NCBI RefSeq assembly: GCF_014904695.1 | Contig: NZ_JACXXN010000008.1 | Location: 186,001-250,000 of the forward strand | DNA: 64,000 nucleotides | Direction of reading: 5' to 3' | Source of the DNA: Nostoc sp. MG11 | Lineage (GTDB): Bacteria > Cyanobacteriota > Cyanobacteriia > Cyanobacteriales > Nostocaceae | In this document: in pieces, positions 52,288 to 61,506 of the stretch | Numbering within the stretch: position 1 is the stretch's first letter | How the letters are laid out: the number at the start of each line of letters is the position of its first letter | Position numbers and translations under genes: made by a program | The notes under the pieces: model-generated | What the model was told of the DNA's origin: nothing | The model's database searches: none | Seen by the model: the letters and a program-made list of their open reading frames with translations, nothing else

Positions 52288-52593
52288 ATGTCTGAAAATT
52301 TCTCTGCTGAAATTAGTTCGCGCATCTGCAACCACATGAATGAAGATCATGCTGATGCCATAGTTCTTTATGCTAAAGCTTTTGGTGGTGCAACGGATGC
52401 GTAGGCGTAACCCGTCGAAGACATCGCAGCACAAATGCTGGCAATTGATTCTGAAGGCATGGATTTAACAGCAGATGTAAATGGGGAAGCTGTGCCAATT
52501 CGTATTCAGTTTGATCACGTCTTAGCAGACGCGGAAGATGCTCATCAAACGCTAATTGCGATGGTAAAGCAGGCGCGGGTTAAGGCTAAGTAA
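52288..52593 (+). pseudogene. DUF2470 gene interrupted by a tiny dispersed repeat with two in-frame stops
   Basis: Frame 52288-52593 would encode about 100 residues. The start (NFSAEISSRICNHMNEDHAD, then AIVLYAKAFGG) and the end (MLAIDSEGMDLTADVNGEAV, then PIRIQFDHVLADAEDAHQTL) are a clear DUF2470 domain, a small heme-utilisation/pyridoxamine-oxidase-like accessory domain. In the middle, TAG at 52402 and TAA at 52408 interrupt the same frame. They lie in a GCGTAGGCGTAACCCGTCG unit related to 13361-13392. The frame before and after is preserved. So the insertion is a multiple of three but lethal unless the stops are read through. Confidence 0.8.
52395..52428. repeat. Tiny dispersed repeat inside DUF2470 gene
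   Basis: GGATGCGTAGGCGTAACCCG followed by TCGAAGACATCGCA, matching 13361-13392 except for a few bases. It carries both premature stops. Confidence 0.65.
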
Positions 52594-52830
52594 AAATCGC
52601 TTTAGCTTAGTTTTAACTTTGTTTTGTGTATTGATACTTTAAAAACCCTAATTGATGGGAGTATTAAAAGTTACCTATTTATGGCATGATTGGGTAACTA
52701 TGCTGAATTACGCTCAGCTGCAATAATATGGAAAGTGAATGTGTTTTAAGCAGCGAAATTAATACAGACGCTCAATTAGTTTACGAAAAAACTTTGATCA
52801 TTTATTTTGGTGATACCTGTAAGCGATCGC
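52594..52830. other. Spacer
   Basis: 237 bp between a broken plus-strand gene and a minus-strand gene, AT-rich, with one near-HIP1 site near 52823; nothing else seen. Confidence 0.35.
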
Positions 52831-53874
52831 TCAATTTGTGGGATACCATACAAACTGTCCCACTTTGTTGATGTAGCCAGCTTTGCCACCAACATAGACT
52901 AATGCCAACCCAGAAGTGAAATTAAGAGCTAAATCAAATTGAGGCGGAATGACTATTTTACCATTGGTATTAATATAACCATACTTATCGCCAACTTTGA
53001 CAGCAGCTATCCCTTGAGAGAAACTTGTTGTTCTATCAAAGCGTGGCTTAATTGCTATCTGCCCGTTGTTGGCGATATAACCCCATTTATCGCCAATTTG
53101 CACTACTGCTAATCCTTCGGTAAATTCCCAAGCTTGTTCAAATTGCGGTTCAATTGCCATTGCGCCTGTTTTGTCAATATAGCCCCATTTATTGCCAATT
53201 TGAACTGCTGCTAACCCTTCAGAAAATCTCAAAGTTTCATCAAACTGTGGTTTAATAACTAACTTACCATTGAAGTTAATATAGCCCCATTTGTTGCCAA
53301 TTTGAACTGCTGATAGTCCTTCATAAAAATGCCTTGCACTATCAAATTGTGGTTTAATAACTATCTTTCCAGATGGATTTATATAACCGTATTTTTCATC
53401 AATTTGAACTGCTGCTAGTCCTTGATTAAAAGCTAAAGCTTGATCATACTGCGGTTTAATAACTATCTTCCCTTTGGTGTCGATGTAACCATGTTTATAA
53501 TCAATTAATACCAATGCTAATCCATTGGAGAAGGCATAAGCTAAACGAAATTGCGGCGGAATCACTTTTTTTCCCATTTCGTCGATATAGCCGTATTTGT
53601 CATCAAGCTTGATCTGCGATCGTCCATCGATAAAATTCCAAGCCAAATCAAACTGCGGTTCAATAACTATCTTTCCAGTTTGGTCGATAAAACCATATTT
53701 GCCATTCTTGATAATCCGAAAAAGTGGATTTGACATAGGCTTATTCTCCGATGAAGGATTTGATATTTGCTTATGTTTTTCAGGGATATTTATTGCCTGC
53801 ATTTGCTGCTGATAAATTCCAGTTATTCCACTTAAAATAGCCAAAAAAATCAAAGATAAAATAGTTCGGTTCAT
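52831..53874 (-). CDS. WG-repeat protein with signal anchor
   Basis: 347 residues from ATG 53874; the frame is open for 31 codons further upstream and would overlap the next gene, so the internal ATG (MNRTILSLIFLAILSGITGI) that gives a proper signal/anchor is preferred. Nine WG repeats of about 41 residues follow (KYGFIDQTGKIVIEPQFDLA, KYGYIDEMGKKVIPPQF and so on to KAGYINKVG). WG repeats form beta-rich folds used in binding; function unknown. Probably periplasmic or membrane-anchored. The repeats are regular, with QFD and IPPQF or IKPQF ends, and the DNA repeats are diverged enough to be old. Confidence 0.9.
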   Translation of the reverse strand: MNRTILSLIFLAILSGITGIYQQQMQAINIPEKHKQISNPSSENKPMSNPLFRIIKNGKYGFIDQTGKIVIEPQFDLAWNFIDGRSQIKLDDKYGYIDEMGKKVIPPQFRLAYAFSNGLALVLIDYKHGYIDTKGKIVIKPQYDQALAFNQGLAAVQIDEKYGYINPSGKIVIKPQFDSARHFYEGLSAVQIGNKWGYINFNGKLVIKPQFDETLRFSEGLAAVQIGNKWGYIDKTGAMAIEPQFEQAWEFTEGLAVVQIGDKWGYIANNGQIAIKPRFDRTTSFSQGIAAVKVGDKYGYINTNGKIVIPPQFDLALNFTSGLALVYVGGKAGYINKVGQFVWYPTN

Positions 53875-53917
53875 CTTTAGCGCTTTAGAGTCTTGCGAAT
53901 TCACATTTTTATAAAAA

Positions 53918-54193
53918 TCAAACGGTTTGCGAATCAAATAACAAAGCTGAAAAAGCAGCAGTTGCAAATTCAGCTTCCATTTGTAAGACTTGTGTGTGAT
54001 ACTCAGGGTCTTTAAGCATTTCTGCTAATTCTGCATCAATTTCTGGGCGTTTCATCGCTGCTAATTCTCGACGTAAAGCCCTGGCAATTAACTCACTGCG
54101 ACTAATAACTTTTCCTTCTTTTACAGCTTTGTCAGCTGCTTCTAAAAGCTCAGATGGTAATACCAAATCTTTGACAAAAACCATGTTTTCCAT
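53918..54193 (-). CDS. Ribbon-helix-helix-type antitoxin-like protein without a visible toxin
   Basis: 91 residues. LPSELLEAADKAVKEGKVIS followed by RSELIARALRREL fits a CopG/ParD-like DNA-binding fold, with a C-terminal tail (RPEIDAELAEMLKDPEYHTQ) of the kind that folds on a toxin partner. No toxin gene is adjacent on either side: downstream is the WG-repeat gene, upstream a spacer. So either the toxin is lost or the protein acts as a solo repressor. Starts at ATG 54193 with a second Met three codons later (MVFVKDL). The C-terminal end ...LLFDSQTV is encoded in DNA that would overlap the extended WG frame. Confidence 0.8.
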   Translation of the reverse strand: MENMVFVKDLVLPSELLEAADKAVKEGKVISRSELIARALRRELAAMKRPEIDAELAEMLKDPEYHTQVLQMEAEFATAAFSALLFDSQTV

Positions 54194-54366
54194 AATATAT
54201 AATTTCCTTAATTGTTAATTGAGATGAGTGCATCCCATTTTGAAAAAGGTTAGGCAGGCTTTTTAGTGTTTTAGCGTAGCGGCACGTTAGCGAAGCTCAA
54301 CAAAGACAACTTACTTAGTTTAAGCATACCCCAACCATTGCAAAAACTTATTCACTGTACACTTGC

Positions 54367-55161
54367 TTAATCTTCTGCTCGTAGCAACCAAAAGCCACTG
54401 TATGTCATGCCCGAATCATCAGGTTGCACTAACAAAAAGTGTAATCCTCGACTTAATTGTTTTCGCTGTTCATACATTTTGGCTGCGGCTGTAACTTCTG
54501 GATCTTCAAACGTGGCAACTATCCATCTATCCACTAAACCAGCTTCTAATACTAAGCCATCTGGGGCACCAGAAATGTAATTTAACGCCACGGGACGAGC
54601 TTGATGCAACCATCGTGCTAAAGGCATCGATTGCCGTCCACCATAAATGACGACGCCGGGGATGGGTACTGTTGACGCCAAACCCATATTCATGGGTTTA
54701 AGAAATTCTGGCATGTGTAAATGAGGAATGGGGCGATCGCTAAATCTTGTTTCTACATCACTAGCCGCTAAAGTTGCAAACCGCCATTGTTCTCCCCAGA
54801 GATTTTCTGGTAATGGTGCTGGTGGTGGTTTCTCTAGCGCGAAAGGATATTGCTTTTCCTGCAACCACTGCTTCAATGCGAAAGTACGGCGGGTTGGTTC
54901 GATATTAATACCCAAATTGCGCCCAGCCCATTCAATTAAACTCAAAGACTGAGGACGAAACACCTGAATTATATCTGGGAGTGTTTCACCAGCTGCTAGC
55001 TCAAGTTGAGCTGCAACCCAACTCGAATTTGCTGCTGATTGCGGACAAGTCGCTGCATACTCAAAGCTGCGAGTCGGATCACAAATCAACAACTCCCATA
55101 ATGTCTGCCCTGCTGCATCCTGCAACGGACTACGATAAAAATCAGCTTGCCAAATTTTCAT
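54367..55161 (-). CDS. Tab2/Atab2-family RNA-binding protein
   Basis: 264 residues. The beginning IWQADFYRSPLQDAAGQTLW, the middle YPFALEKPPPAPLPENLWGEQ and IPGVVIYGGRQSMPLARWLH, and the end SGFWLLRAED match the Tab2 family, known from chloroplasts (translation of the photosystem I psaB mRNA in Chlamydomonas and Arabidopsis). In cyanobacteria the proteins are conserved and their role is less clear. No signal peptide. A separate gene, 173 bp downstream of nothing coding on its strand and followed by a repeat-rich spacer. Confidence 0.93.
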   Translation of the reverse strand: MKIWQADFYRSPLQDAAGQTLWELLICDPTRSFEYAATCPQSAANSSWVAAQLELAAGETLPDIIQVFRPQSLSLIEWAGRNLGINIEPTRRTFALKQWLQEKQYPFALEKPPPAPLPENLWGEQWRFATLAASDVETRFSDRPIPHLHMPEFLKPMNMGLASTVPIPGVVIYGGRQSMPLARWLHQARPVALNYISGAPDGLVLEAGLVDRWIVATFEDPEVTAAAKMYEQRKQLSRGLHFLLVQPDDSGMTYSGFWLLRAED

Positions 55162-55515
55162 GAGTTAAAACCACAGATAAACACAGCGAAAAGTTTGCGC
55201 GTCCGGGTAACAGGAGCGCAAAACTTTTTAAGACAGCGAAGCGAAAAGTTCTGTAGGAGGGTTTCCCAACCTAGGAAACTTTTCAAGACACATAGGCTGA
55301 TTTTATCTATCTGTGTACATCAACGGAAAGTCTGAGCGCCAGTTTTCAGTACTCAGACTTTTTAAGACAGTATTGATCTGTGTTCTATCTTCTCATCATC
55401 TGCCAGTACAAGTAAGCGACGAGAGCTTCCAATTTGGGCAAAAATGTAGAGAAATAAGCTGTTGTTTAATCTTGAATCGGTATTTTAAGGATGCAAGAGG
55501 TATACAAACTTGATG
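55162..55515. repeat. Spacer with dispersed repeat words
   Basis: 354 bp, no gene. AAACCACAGATAAACACAGC (55167), CGAAAAGTTTGCGCG, TCCGGGTAACAGGAGCGCAA and GGAAAGTCTGAGCGCCAG words belong to the mosaic family seen at 551, 16464 and 23749. Small plus-strand frames here are artefacts. Confidence 0.6.
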
Positions 55516-56850
55516 TTACCAGTTACCCCGGCCCCAGCCTTTGTAATTTCTCCTCCAAGGCCCCCAGATTGCGAAAGTAGTACCAGGACTTTGAACATTT
55601 ACGAACAAAGTCTGACCATCAGGCGAGAAGCAGGCCCCTGCAAATTCGCTTGTATTAAAGGCGTTACGCGCGAATTGATAGAGTTCACCTTTGGGAGTCA
55701 CACCAACTAAGAATTGTTGGTCATCTCCATCTTCACAGAGGATGAGATCGCCGTAGGGTGAGATAACTATGTTATCAGGGCTATCGAGTTCGTTTACATC
55801 TGTAGACTCTACAAATAGTTCGATTGTCTCTTTTTTGGGAATGTAGCGCCAGACTTGACCTAGCTCTTTAGCACCACCACTTGTACAGCAAAAGTAAATT
55901 TCGCCATCGCCGTACCAAATACCTTCTCCACGCACAAACTGAGCAGCACCTAACTCAAAACCTTGAAATCTAACATTATCTTCGTCAAGTGGGTTTGGCT
56001 GAGGAATTTTTACCCAGTCTACTTTCATTGGCTTCCGCAATTCAAAACCTGTAGCGGTGTTTGCTTGAGGTTTACCAACAATTCTTAGAGCTTCAAGGAC
56101 GCCTCCTTCTTTCAATCTACCAGGTACTTTTGGGATGAAACGGTAGAATAGGCTATCTCCCCGGTCTTCCGTCTCATAAACAATTCCGGTTTTGGGGTCT
56201 ACGGCAACAGCTTCATGATTAAATCGTCCCATAGCGACTAAAGGCTCAGGCTTTACAGGACTAGTAGCGCTAGCTGGAACTTCAAAGTTATAGCCGTGGA
56301 ACTGCGAGACATAGTTTGGATCACCCAGCGGTGCTGAAGTTGGAGTAGAGGTATTCTCTTCACAGCTAATCCATGAACCCCAAGGAGTTGGCCCACCTGC
56401 ACAGTTGCGATAAGTTCCACTTAGGGAAGTGTAATGTTTAATTAGCTGGCGATCGCGTCCAACAACCAGAGTTGTTGTGCCACCTTTGCAAAAAGGGTCG
56501 TAGGGATTTGGCCCTTTAAGTTGTGTACTTGAATTAGGACTAAGTTCGTGATTGCGAACTAAGATAACTGTATTTCCGCGGCCCCGGAAAGCTGCCATCC
56601 CATCATGACCACCCGGCACTAGAGTACCATCGTTCATCAGGTCGTTTCTTTGAGAGAAAACACGATACTGAAATCCGGGTGGTAAATCCAACAAGCCATT
56701 GGGATCTTTTACAAGTTCTCCGTAACCTTTACCAAATACACGTTTGCCTTTAGCATTGCTGGCATAAAGACCTTCTAAAGGAGACATTAGCACAGTGCCA
56801 GCAGCACTCGTACCTGCTAATACAAAAAATTTACGTCGTGATAATTTCAT
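55516..56850 (-). CDS. PhoX-family (DUF839) alkaline-phosphatase-like protein, Tat-exported
   Basis: 444 residues. A twin-arginine signal MKLSRRKFFVLAGTSAAGTV starts the protein. DUF839 segments include GGHDGMAAFRGRGNTVILVR with NHE, GGTTTLVV, PWGSWISCEENT, FNHEAVAVDPKTGIVYETED, GIWYGDGEIYFCCTSGG and SPDNIVISPYGDLILCEDGD. This is the family of the calcium- and iron-dependent phosphatase PhoX, although many cyanobacterial members of this length are not proven phosphatases. Exported to the periplasm in folded form. No phosphate-regulation box was recognised in the upstream DNA. The final residues (GPWRRNYKGWGRGNW) are Trp/Gly-rich. Confidence 0.92.
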   Translation of the reverse strand: MKLSRRKFFVLAGTSAAGTVLMSPLEGLYASNAKGKRVFGKGYGELVKDPNGLLDLPPGFQYRVFSQRNDLMNDGTLVPGGHDGMAAFRGRGNTVILVRNHELSPNSSTQLKGPNPYDPFCKGGTTTLVVGRDRQLIKHYTSLSGTYRNCAGGPTPWGSWISCEENTSTPTSAPLGDPNYVSQFHGYNFEVPASATSPVKPEPLVAMGRFNHEAVAVDPKTGIVYETEDRGDSLFYRFIPKVPGRLKEGGVLEALRIVGKPQANTATGFELRKPMKVDWVKIPQPNPLDEDNVRFQGFELGAAQFVRGEGIWYGDGEIYFCCTSGGAKELGQVWRYIPKKETIELFVESTDVNELDSPDNIVISPYGDLILCEDGDDQQFLVGVTPKGELYQFARNAFNTSEFAGACFSPDGQTLFVNVQSPGTTFAIWGPWRRNYKGWGRGNW

Positions 56851-57241
56851 TAGGGTGTTTTGGCTACATAAAATGCTTAGAAGAAATTATTTGATTTCGA
56901 TTAAGTTTGGGTAATGCTTGATTTAACTTAGGATTATTAAATAAAAGATTAATTTTTTAAAATTTTTCGCTAAACAAGGCAGATTTATACTATGACGATT
57001 CAGATTATCCTACAAAATAAAGCTTGGTGATAGATAAAAAAGGCTTGCAAAGGTAGGTTTAGATAGTTATTTAGTAACTAGAAAAACAATATTTATTTAA
57101 TACAAGTTAAAAATCAATTTAACTAAAGAAGAACTATATTTATTTGCTAAAGAAATATAGTTCTTTGGTTTTTTACATTTAGAATATAGGTTTTTTGTTT
57201 TTTACATCACCCTTGGCTCTCATCGAATTTGCAGTTCTGAG

Positions 57242-57451
57242 CACGAAGTTCCGAGTTCCGAGCACGAAGTTCCGAGTTCTGAGCACGAAGTTCCGAGTTC
57301 CGAACACGAAGTTCCGAGTTCCGAACACGAAGTTCCGAGTTCCGAGCACGAAGTTCCGAGTTCCGAACACGAAGTTCCGAGTTCTGAGCACGAAGTTCCG
57401 AGTTCCGAACACGAAGTTCCGAGTTCTGAGCACGAAGTTCCGAGATTTTGT
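57242..57451. repeat. 21-bp tandem repeat, ten units, built on a 7-bp sub-period
   Basis: Units begin at 57242, 57263, 57284 and every 21 bases to 57431, each reading CACGAAG then TTCCGAG and TTC(C/T)GA(G/A). The third base group varies (TTCCGAG, TTCTGAG, TTCCGAA). Because 21 is a multiple of three, several frames on both strands stay open and give artefact peptides. The 7-bp sub-period fits the heptamer-type short tandem repeats (STRR) known from heterocystous cyanobacteria. Confidence 0.9.
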
Positions 57452-57600
57452 AGGTTGGGTTTTATGCTTCGACTCAACACCCCAATTAATGTTGGGTTTC
57501 GTTCTTCAACGCAACCTACATTTAATGCACTAATTTAGCTGTGCCACGCCAGTAGGATGCGTTATACCAATTTAAAGAAAGAATGTGACAGATAGACCAT

Positions 57601-57629
57601 GTAGAGACGTTGCATTGCAACGTCTCTAC
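57601..57629. repeat. GTAGAGACGTT-type perfect palindrome
   Basis: GTAGAGACGTTGC, centre ATT, GCAACGTCTCTAC: 13-bp perfect arms. Copies at 46202, 60531 and, inside acnB, at 9422. Confidence 0.75.
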
Positions 57630-57783
57630 TAAAGGATTTGTTGCAATCATTAATTGAATCGGTATTACGCGATCGCTAACATACTAGACTTCTTGTAAAT
57701 ATTTTTAAGAGCAAAGCCGGAGTCTCCAGCTTTGCTCTTGAGAGGCATAAAGCAAATTATGCAAATTAAATGAGTAAGATGCT

Positions 57784-59997
57784 CTAGAGCAGAACTTTGG
57801 CTAAAATCGGTTCTACACTCTTAGAAATCTCCGGGACATACACCTGTGAAACATAGTCAGCAATCATCCTGTCTGTGTTGAACAACGGTGCATTTGTCTT
57901 AATCGACGCCTTCATCATTTGCACCCAGCGGTGGGGAACGCCTTGAGCATCTTGGTCATAGTATAGGGGAACAATTTCTTCTTCCAACAGCTGATATAGC
58001 GATCGCGAATCAATCCGATCCTGCAATTCTTGGTCACTGGTGTGAGCATCTTCGCCAATAGCCCAGCCGTTAATTCCTTTACCATCTTGTCCAGCTTGGT
58101 AGCCTTCACACCACCAGCCATCTAAAACGCTGCAATTAATCCCACCGTTGAAGCAGACTTTTTGCCCACTTGTACCAGACGCTTCCAAAGGACGACGAGG
58201 ATTATTCAGCCAAACATCTACACCTTGCACCAGTTTTTGACCAGTGTAAATATCATAGTCTTCAATAAACGCGACTCGGTTGATAATCCCGGAGTTGTGA
58301 CACCACTCCATCAAGCGCTGGATAATCCGCTTACCTTCTTCATCGGCTGGGTGGGCTTTACCTGCAAAGATAATCTGTACTGGACGTTGACCATTACCAA
58401 AAATCTTCAGCGCCCGTTGTGCATCACGCAAAATTAAATCCCCACGTTTGTAAGGGCTAAAGCGTCTGGCAAATCCAATAGTCAATACATTGGGATTGAG
58501 TAGGGTTTCAGTTGCTTTAATTAGTTCGTAACTTTCGCCACGCAACTCCCGTGATTTCTTGATTTTATAGCGGGTGTAGGCAATGAGTCGTTCTTTGAGG
58601 ATGAGATGGCGCGACCACAGTTCCTCATCGGGAATCTCGTCAATTTTCGCCCACATCTTGGGATCAACGGCGCGAGTTTTCCAGTCTTCTCCCAAATACT
58701 GGTTATATAAGTCACCGAGCAGGGGTGCAGTCCAAGTGGGAGCATGAACGCCATTGGTGATGTAACCAATTGGTACTTTATCTTCCGATCGCTGCGGATA
58801 GAGAATTGTCCACATTTTACGGGAAACCTGACCGTGCAATTCACTCACGCCGTTACAAGCACGAGACATCCGCAATGCTAAAACAGTCATCCCAAAGGGT
58901 TCCCAAGGATCGCCTAGTCGCCTTGCACCCAATGCCAAAAATTGCTCGCGGGAAAGTCGCAATTGTGGCCAGTAACTAGCAAAGAAGGAGTCGATTAAAT
59001 CGGGAGAGAAGACATCATGACCGGCGGGAACGGGGGTATGGGTAGTGAATACACAACTGTTCCGTACTTTGGCTTCAATGTCGTAGAAAGATTTGCCAGT
59101 CCGCTCAATTTCTAAACGGGCAATTTCTAAAGTGCAGAAAGCGGCGTGTCCTTCGTTGAGGTGATAGACAGAGGGTTGAATTCCCAAAGCATCCAAAGCA
59201 CGCACACCACCAATTCCTAAGACGACTTCTTGGGCGATGCGGGTTTCTAAGTTACCACCGTATAGGTGTCCAGTTAGCCAACGGTCGATGGGATCATTGT
59301 CGTGGCGATCGCTATCTAATAAATATAGACTGACTCGCCCAACTTGCACGCGCCAGATTTGCACTTTCACCGACCGCTGACGAACTTGTAGCTGGATTGT
59401 CAGCGGTTCCCCTTGCTCATTTTTAATTAACTCCAGGGGCATCTGCTGGAAGGGGTTGTCAATGTAGTAATCTTCTTGCCAGCCTTGACGGTTCAAGCGT
59501 TGGCGAAAGTAACCTTGACGATACAATAAACCGACACCAACCATCGGTACACCCAAATCTGAAGATGATTTGAGATGATCCCCAGCCAGAATACCTAAGC
59601 CACCAGAGTAAACGGGTAGGGATTCATGAATGCCAAATTCAGCGCAAAAGTAAGCAATGGGACGGGATGCAGATACTTGCGGTGCAACTCGACTTACCCA
59701 AGTATCTTTCTGGGTAATGTATTGATCAAACTCACGCGCTAACGCAGAAATCTGCTTTAGGTAATATGGATCTTCCGCTAATTGGGTGAGGCGCTCATAG
59801 CTTGCAGACTCTAATATTGCTACTGGGTTGTGTCCACAGCGTTGCCATTCTTGGGGATCAATCGTTTGGAATAAGGAGATGCGATCGCCACTCCAACTCC
59901 ACCAATAGTTATAAGCCAAATCTGCTAAGCGCTTGAGCGGCAAAGGTAACTTTTCACTCAAGCGCTGTGCTGGGGTGATTGCACTGGTATTAGCCAT
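57784..59997 (-). CDS. glgP: Alpha-glucan (glycogen) phosphorylase, short type
   Basis: 737 residues, shorter than the approximately 815 of the E. coli enzyme, and with the DUF3417-type N-terminus (LPLPLKRLADLAYNYWWSWS). The enzyme releases glucose 1-phosphate from glycogen. Segments: AYFCAEFGIHESLPVYSGGL, YHLNEGHAAF, TTHTPVPAGHDVF, ITNGVHAPTW, IGFARRFSPYKRGDL, and the pyridoxal-phosphate Lys region EASGTSGQKVCFNGGINC. The short-type family member fits other cyanobacterial and thermophile phosphorylases. Soluble. It stands alone on the minus strand, with a 650-bp repeat-containing spacer upstream. Confidence 0.94.
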   Translation of the reverse strand: MANTSAITPAQRLSEKLPLPLKRLADLAYNYWWSWSGDRISLFQTIDPQEWQRCGHNPVAILESASYERLTQLAEDPYYLKQISALAREFDQYITQKDTWVSRVAPQVSASRPIAYFCAEFGIHESLPVYSGGLGILAGDHLKSSSDLGVPMVGVGLLYRQGYFRQRLNRQGWQEDYYIDNPFQQMPLELIKNEQGEPLTIQLQVRQRSVKVQIWRVQVGRVSLYLLDSDRHDNDPIDRWLTGHLYGGNLETRIAQEVVLGIGGVRALDALGIQPSVYHLNEGHAAFCTLEIARLEIERTGKSFYDIEAKVRNSCVFTTHTPVPAGHDVFSPDLIDSFFASYWPQLRLSREQFLALGARRLGDPWEPFGMTVLALRMSRACNGVSELHGQVSRKMWTILYPQRSEDKVPIGYITNGVHAPTWTAPLLGDLYNQYLGEDWKTRAVDPKMWAKIDEIPDEELWSRHLILKERLIAYTRYKIKKSRELRGESYELIKATETLLNPNVLTIGFARRFSPYKRGDLILRDAQRALKIFGNGQRPVQIIFAGKAHPADEEGKRIIQRLMEWCHNSGIINRVAFIEDYDIYTGQKLVQGVDVWLNNPRRPLEASGTSGQKVCFNGGINCSVLDGWWCEGYQAGQDGKGINGWAIGEDAHTSDQELQDRIDSRSLYQLLEEEIVPLYYDQDAQGVPHRWVQMMKASIKTNAPLFNTDRMIADYVSQVYVPEISKSVEPILAKVLL

Positions 59998-60645
59998 ACT
60001 AAATCTACGTCCTCTCTCTTAACTTGCTCTCTATTCTGCTCCCAATCAATTTCTTTTCAGGTTTACAACGCCGGAGTTTTCATTTATGAATTCTCCCCTG
60101 AAGTCGAGCAGTTTAGCGACATCAAACCTTATTCAAGATAATGGCTCTTATCGTTTTTGTCTTCTAATTATCCCTGCTTTCTAGACAAGTTTGAGATTGT
60201 TTTATATCAAATTCGTTGACATTAATTTAAATTATTTATTTTGTTGTTAATATTTATTTAATAGTTAGCACCAAGCAAACAAAATTATGCATAGGTCTTG
60301 CTAGAGGTCAGTTCTGACTTGGTAAAAGATTACCCTCTCCTCTCTTCCTCTGTGTCCTCTGTCTTGAAAAGTTCAGTTCGCCGGCGCTCCGACTTTTTGC
60401 TGGGCCTCTGCGGTATGCCTCCGGCACGCTAAGCGAACGTTAAAGAAATTAGGTATTCTTATGCCGGGATAGGAGTATACGTCAATGACAACAATTTTCG
60501 ACGTTGCTGAATTGCGTTATGAATCCAGATGTAGAGACGTTGCAATGCAACGTCTCTACAAGGATTTTGATGTCATGCACAATCGTTTTTATACATGAAA
60601 TCAGCAACGCCAATTTTTCTATTATTTTTACAAACCCCATATTTA
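59998..60645. repeat. 648-bp spacer with dispersed repeats
   Basis: No gene. AT-rich to 60290, then CTCTGTCTTGAAAAGTTCAG and CCGGCGCTCCGACTTTTTGC (60357-60400) of the 16464/23749 family, then GGTATGCCTCCGGCACGCTA (60411-60430), which is palindromic in part (GCCTCCGGC). A palindrome follows at 60531. Promoter of the phosphorylase not identified. Confidence 0.55.
60531..60559. repeat. GTAGAGACGTT-type perfect palindrome
   Basis: GTAGAGACGTTGC, centre AAT, GCAACGTCTCTAC: identical in plan to 57601, with an identical 13-bp arm. Confidence 0.75.
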
Positions 60646-61506
60646 TTAACAAAGAATTACAGTAACTCCTAAAGCGATCGCATGATGGCGGATATGATCT
60701 TCAATAAAACTAGCGATGAAATAATAACTGTGGTCGTAGCCTTCTTGGTAACGCAAGTTAAGCGGTTGATTAACATCTGCACAAGCTTGTTCAAATACCT
60801 CTGGCATTAATTGCTCAGTTAAAAATTTATCAGCAGTTCCTTGATCAATGAGAATTAGACTGTGATAACCTAGTTGCTTAACCAATTCACTAGCATCATA
60901 AGCTCTCCAACTTTCTTGATCACTGCCAAGATAACCACTGAATGCTTTTTGTCCCCAAGGACAACGCATAGGTGCAGTGATAGGAGAAAAGGCTGATACT
61001 GATTTGTATAACTTGGGGTTTCTCATTGCACAAACTAACGCCCCATGTCCCCCCATTGAGTGACCGAAAATACCTTGTTTGTCCGGTTGCACTGGGAAGT
61101 TTGCAGCAATTAAAGCAGGTAATTCGTGGACAATATAACTATACATTTGGTAGTGCGATCGCCACGGTTCTTCTGTAGCATCAACATAAAAGCCCGCACC
61201 TGTACCAAAGTCCCAATCATCATCTTCACCAGTAATCCCCCTGTTACGAGGACTAGTATCTGGCGCAACCAGCATTAAGCCGTACTCAGCCGCAAAGCGT
61301 TGCGCCCCCGCCTTTGCCATAAAATTCTCTTCAGTGCAAGTTAAACCAGAAAGAAAATATAGAACTGGTACTGGCTGTTGAATTGCTTGCGGTGGTTGAT
61401 AGACAGCAAAGCGCATTTCACAGTTACAAATTGAGGAGAGATGACTGTAAAAGCCAACTTTGCCACCAAAGCTTTTATATTCAGAGATGAGGCTAAGATT
61501 AGTCAT
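60646..61506 (-). CDS. S-formylglutathione hydrolase
   Basis: 286 residues. It hydrolyses S-formylglutathione to formate and glutathione in glutathione-dependent formaldehyde detoxification. The catalytic Ser is in [16 protein letters not shown], the Asp in [11 protein letters not shown], the His in [28 protein letters not shown] and [10 protein letters not shown] are family segments that shape the pocket. About 286 residues is the usual size. The partner alcohol dehydrogenase is not in the window. No signal peptide. Ends with an unusual hydrophobic [12 protein letters not shown] tail. Confidence 0.94.
   Translation of the reverse strand: MTNLSLISEYKSFGGKVGFYSHLSSICNCEMRFAVYQPPQAIQQPVPVLYFLSGLTCTEENFMAKAGAQRFAAEYGLMLVAPDTSPRNRGITGEDDDWDFGTGAGFYVDATEEPWRSHYQMYSYIVHELPALIAANFPVQPDKQGIFGHSMGGHGALVCAMRNPKLYKSVSAFSPITAPMRCPWGQKAFSGYLGSDQESWRAYDASELVKQLGYHSLILIDQGTADKFLTEQLMPEVFEQACADVNQPLNLRYQEGYDHSYYFIASFIEDHIRHHAIALGVTVILC

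Larger units (their letters stand above)
56851..57783. other. 933-bp spacer with tandem and palindromic repeats
   Basis: No gene. 56880-57180 is AT-rich with no feature. A 21-bp tandem repeat occupies 57242-57451. GGTTGGGTTTTATGCTTCGA followed by a TAATGTTGGGTTTCGTTC word (57450-57520) is a repeat common in Nostoc spacers. A palindrome sits at 57601. AAGCCGGAGTCTCCAGCTTT near 57715-57734 could form a small stem near the phosphorylase gene's stop. Confidence 0.55.

Noticed and set aside
57242-57451. Possible CRISPR array
   Set aside because: The units are contiguous 21-bp repeats without unique spacers, and no cas genes are near.
57179-57533. Three overlapping open frames with regular peptide repeats (for example ELGTSCS)
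   Set aside because: They come from the 21-bp tandem repeat, whose length is a multiple of three, leaving several frames open on both strands. No ribosome-binding site or coding bias.
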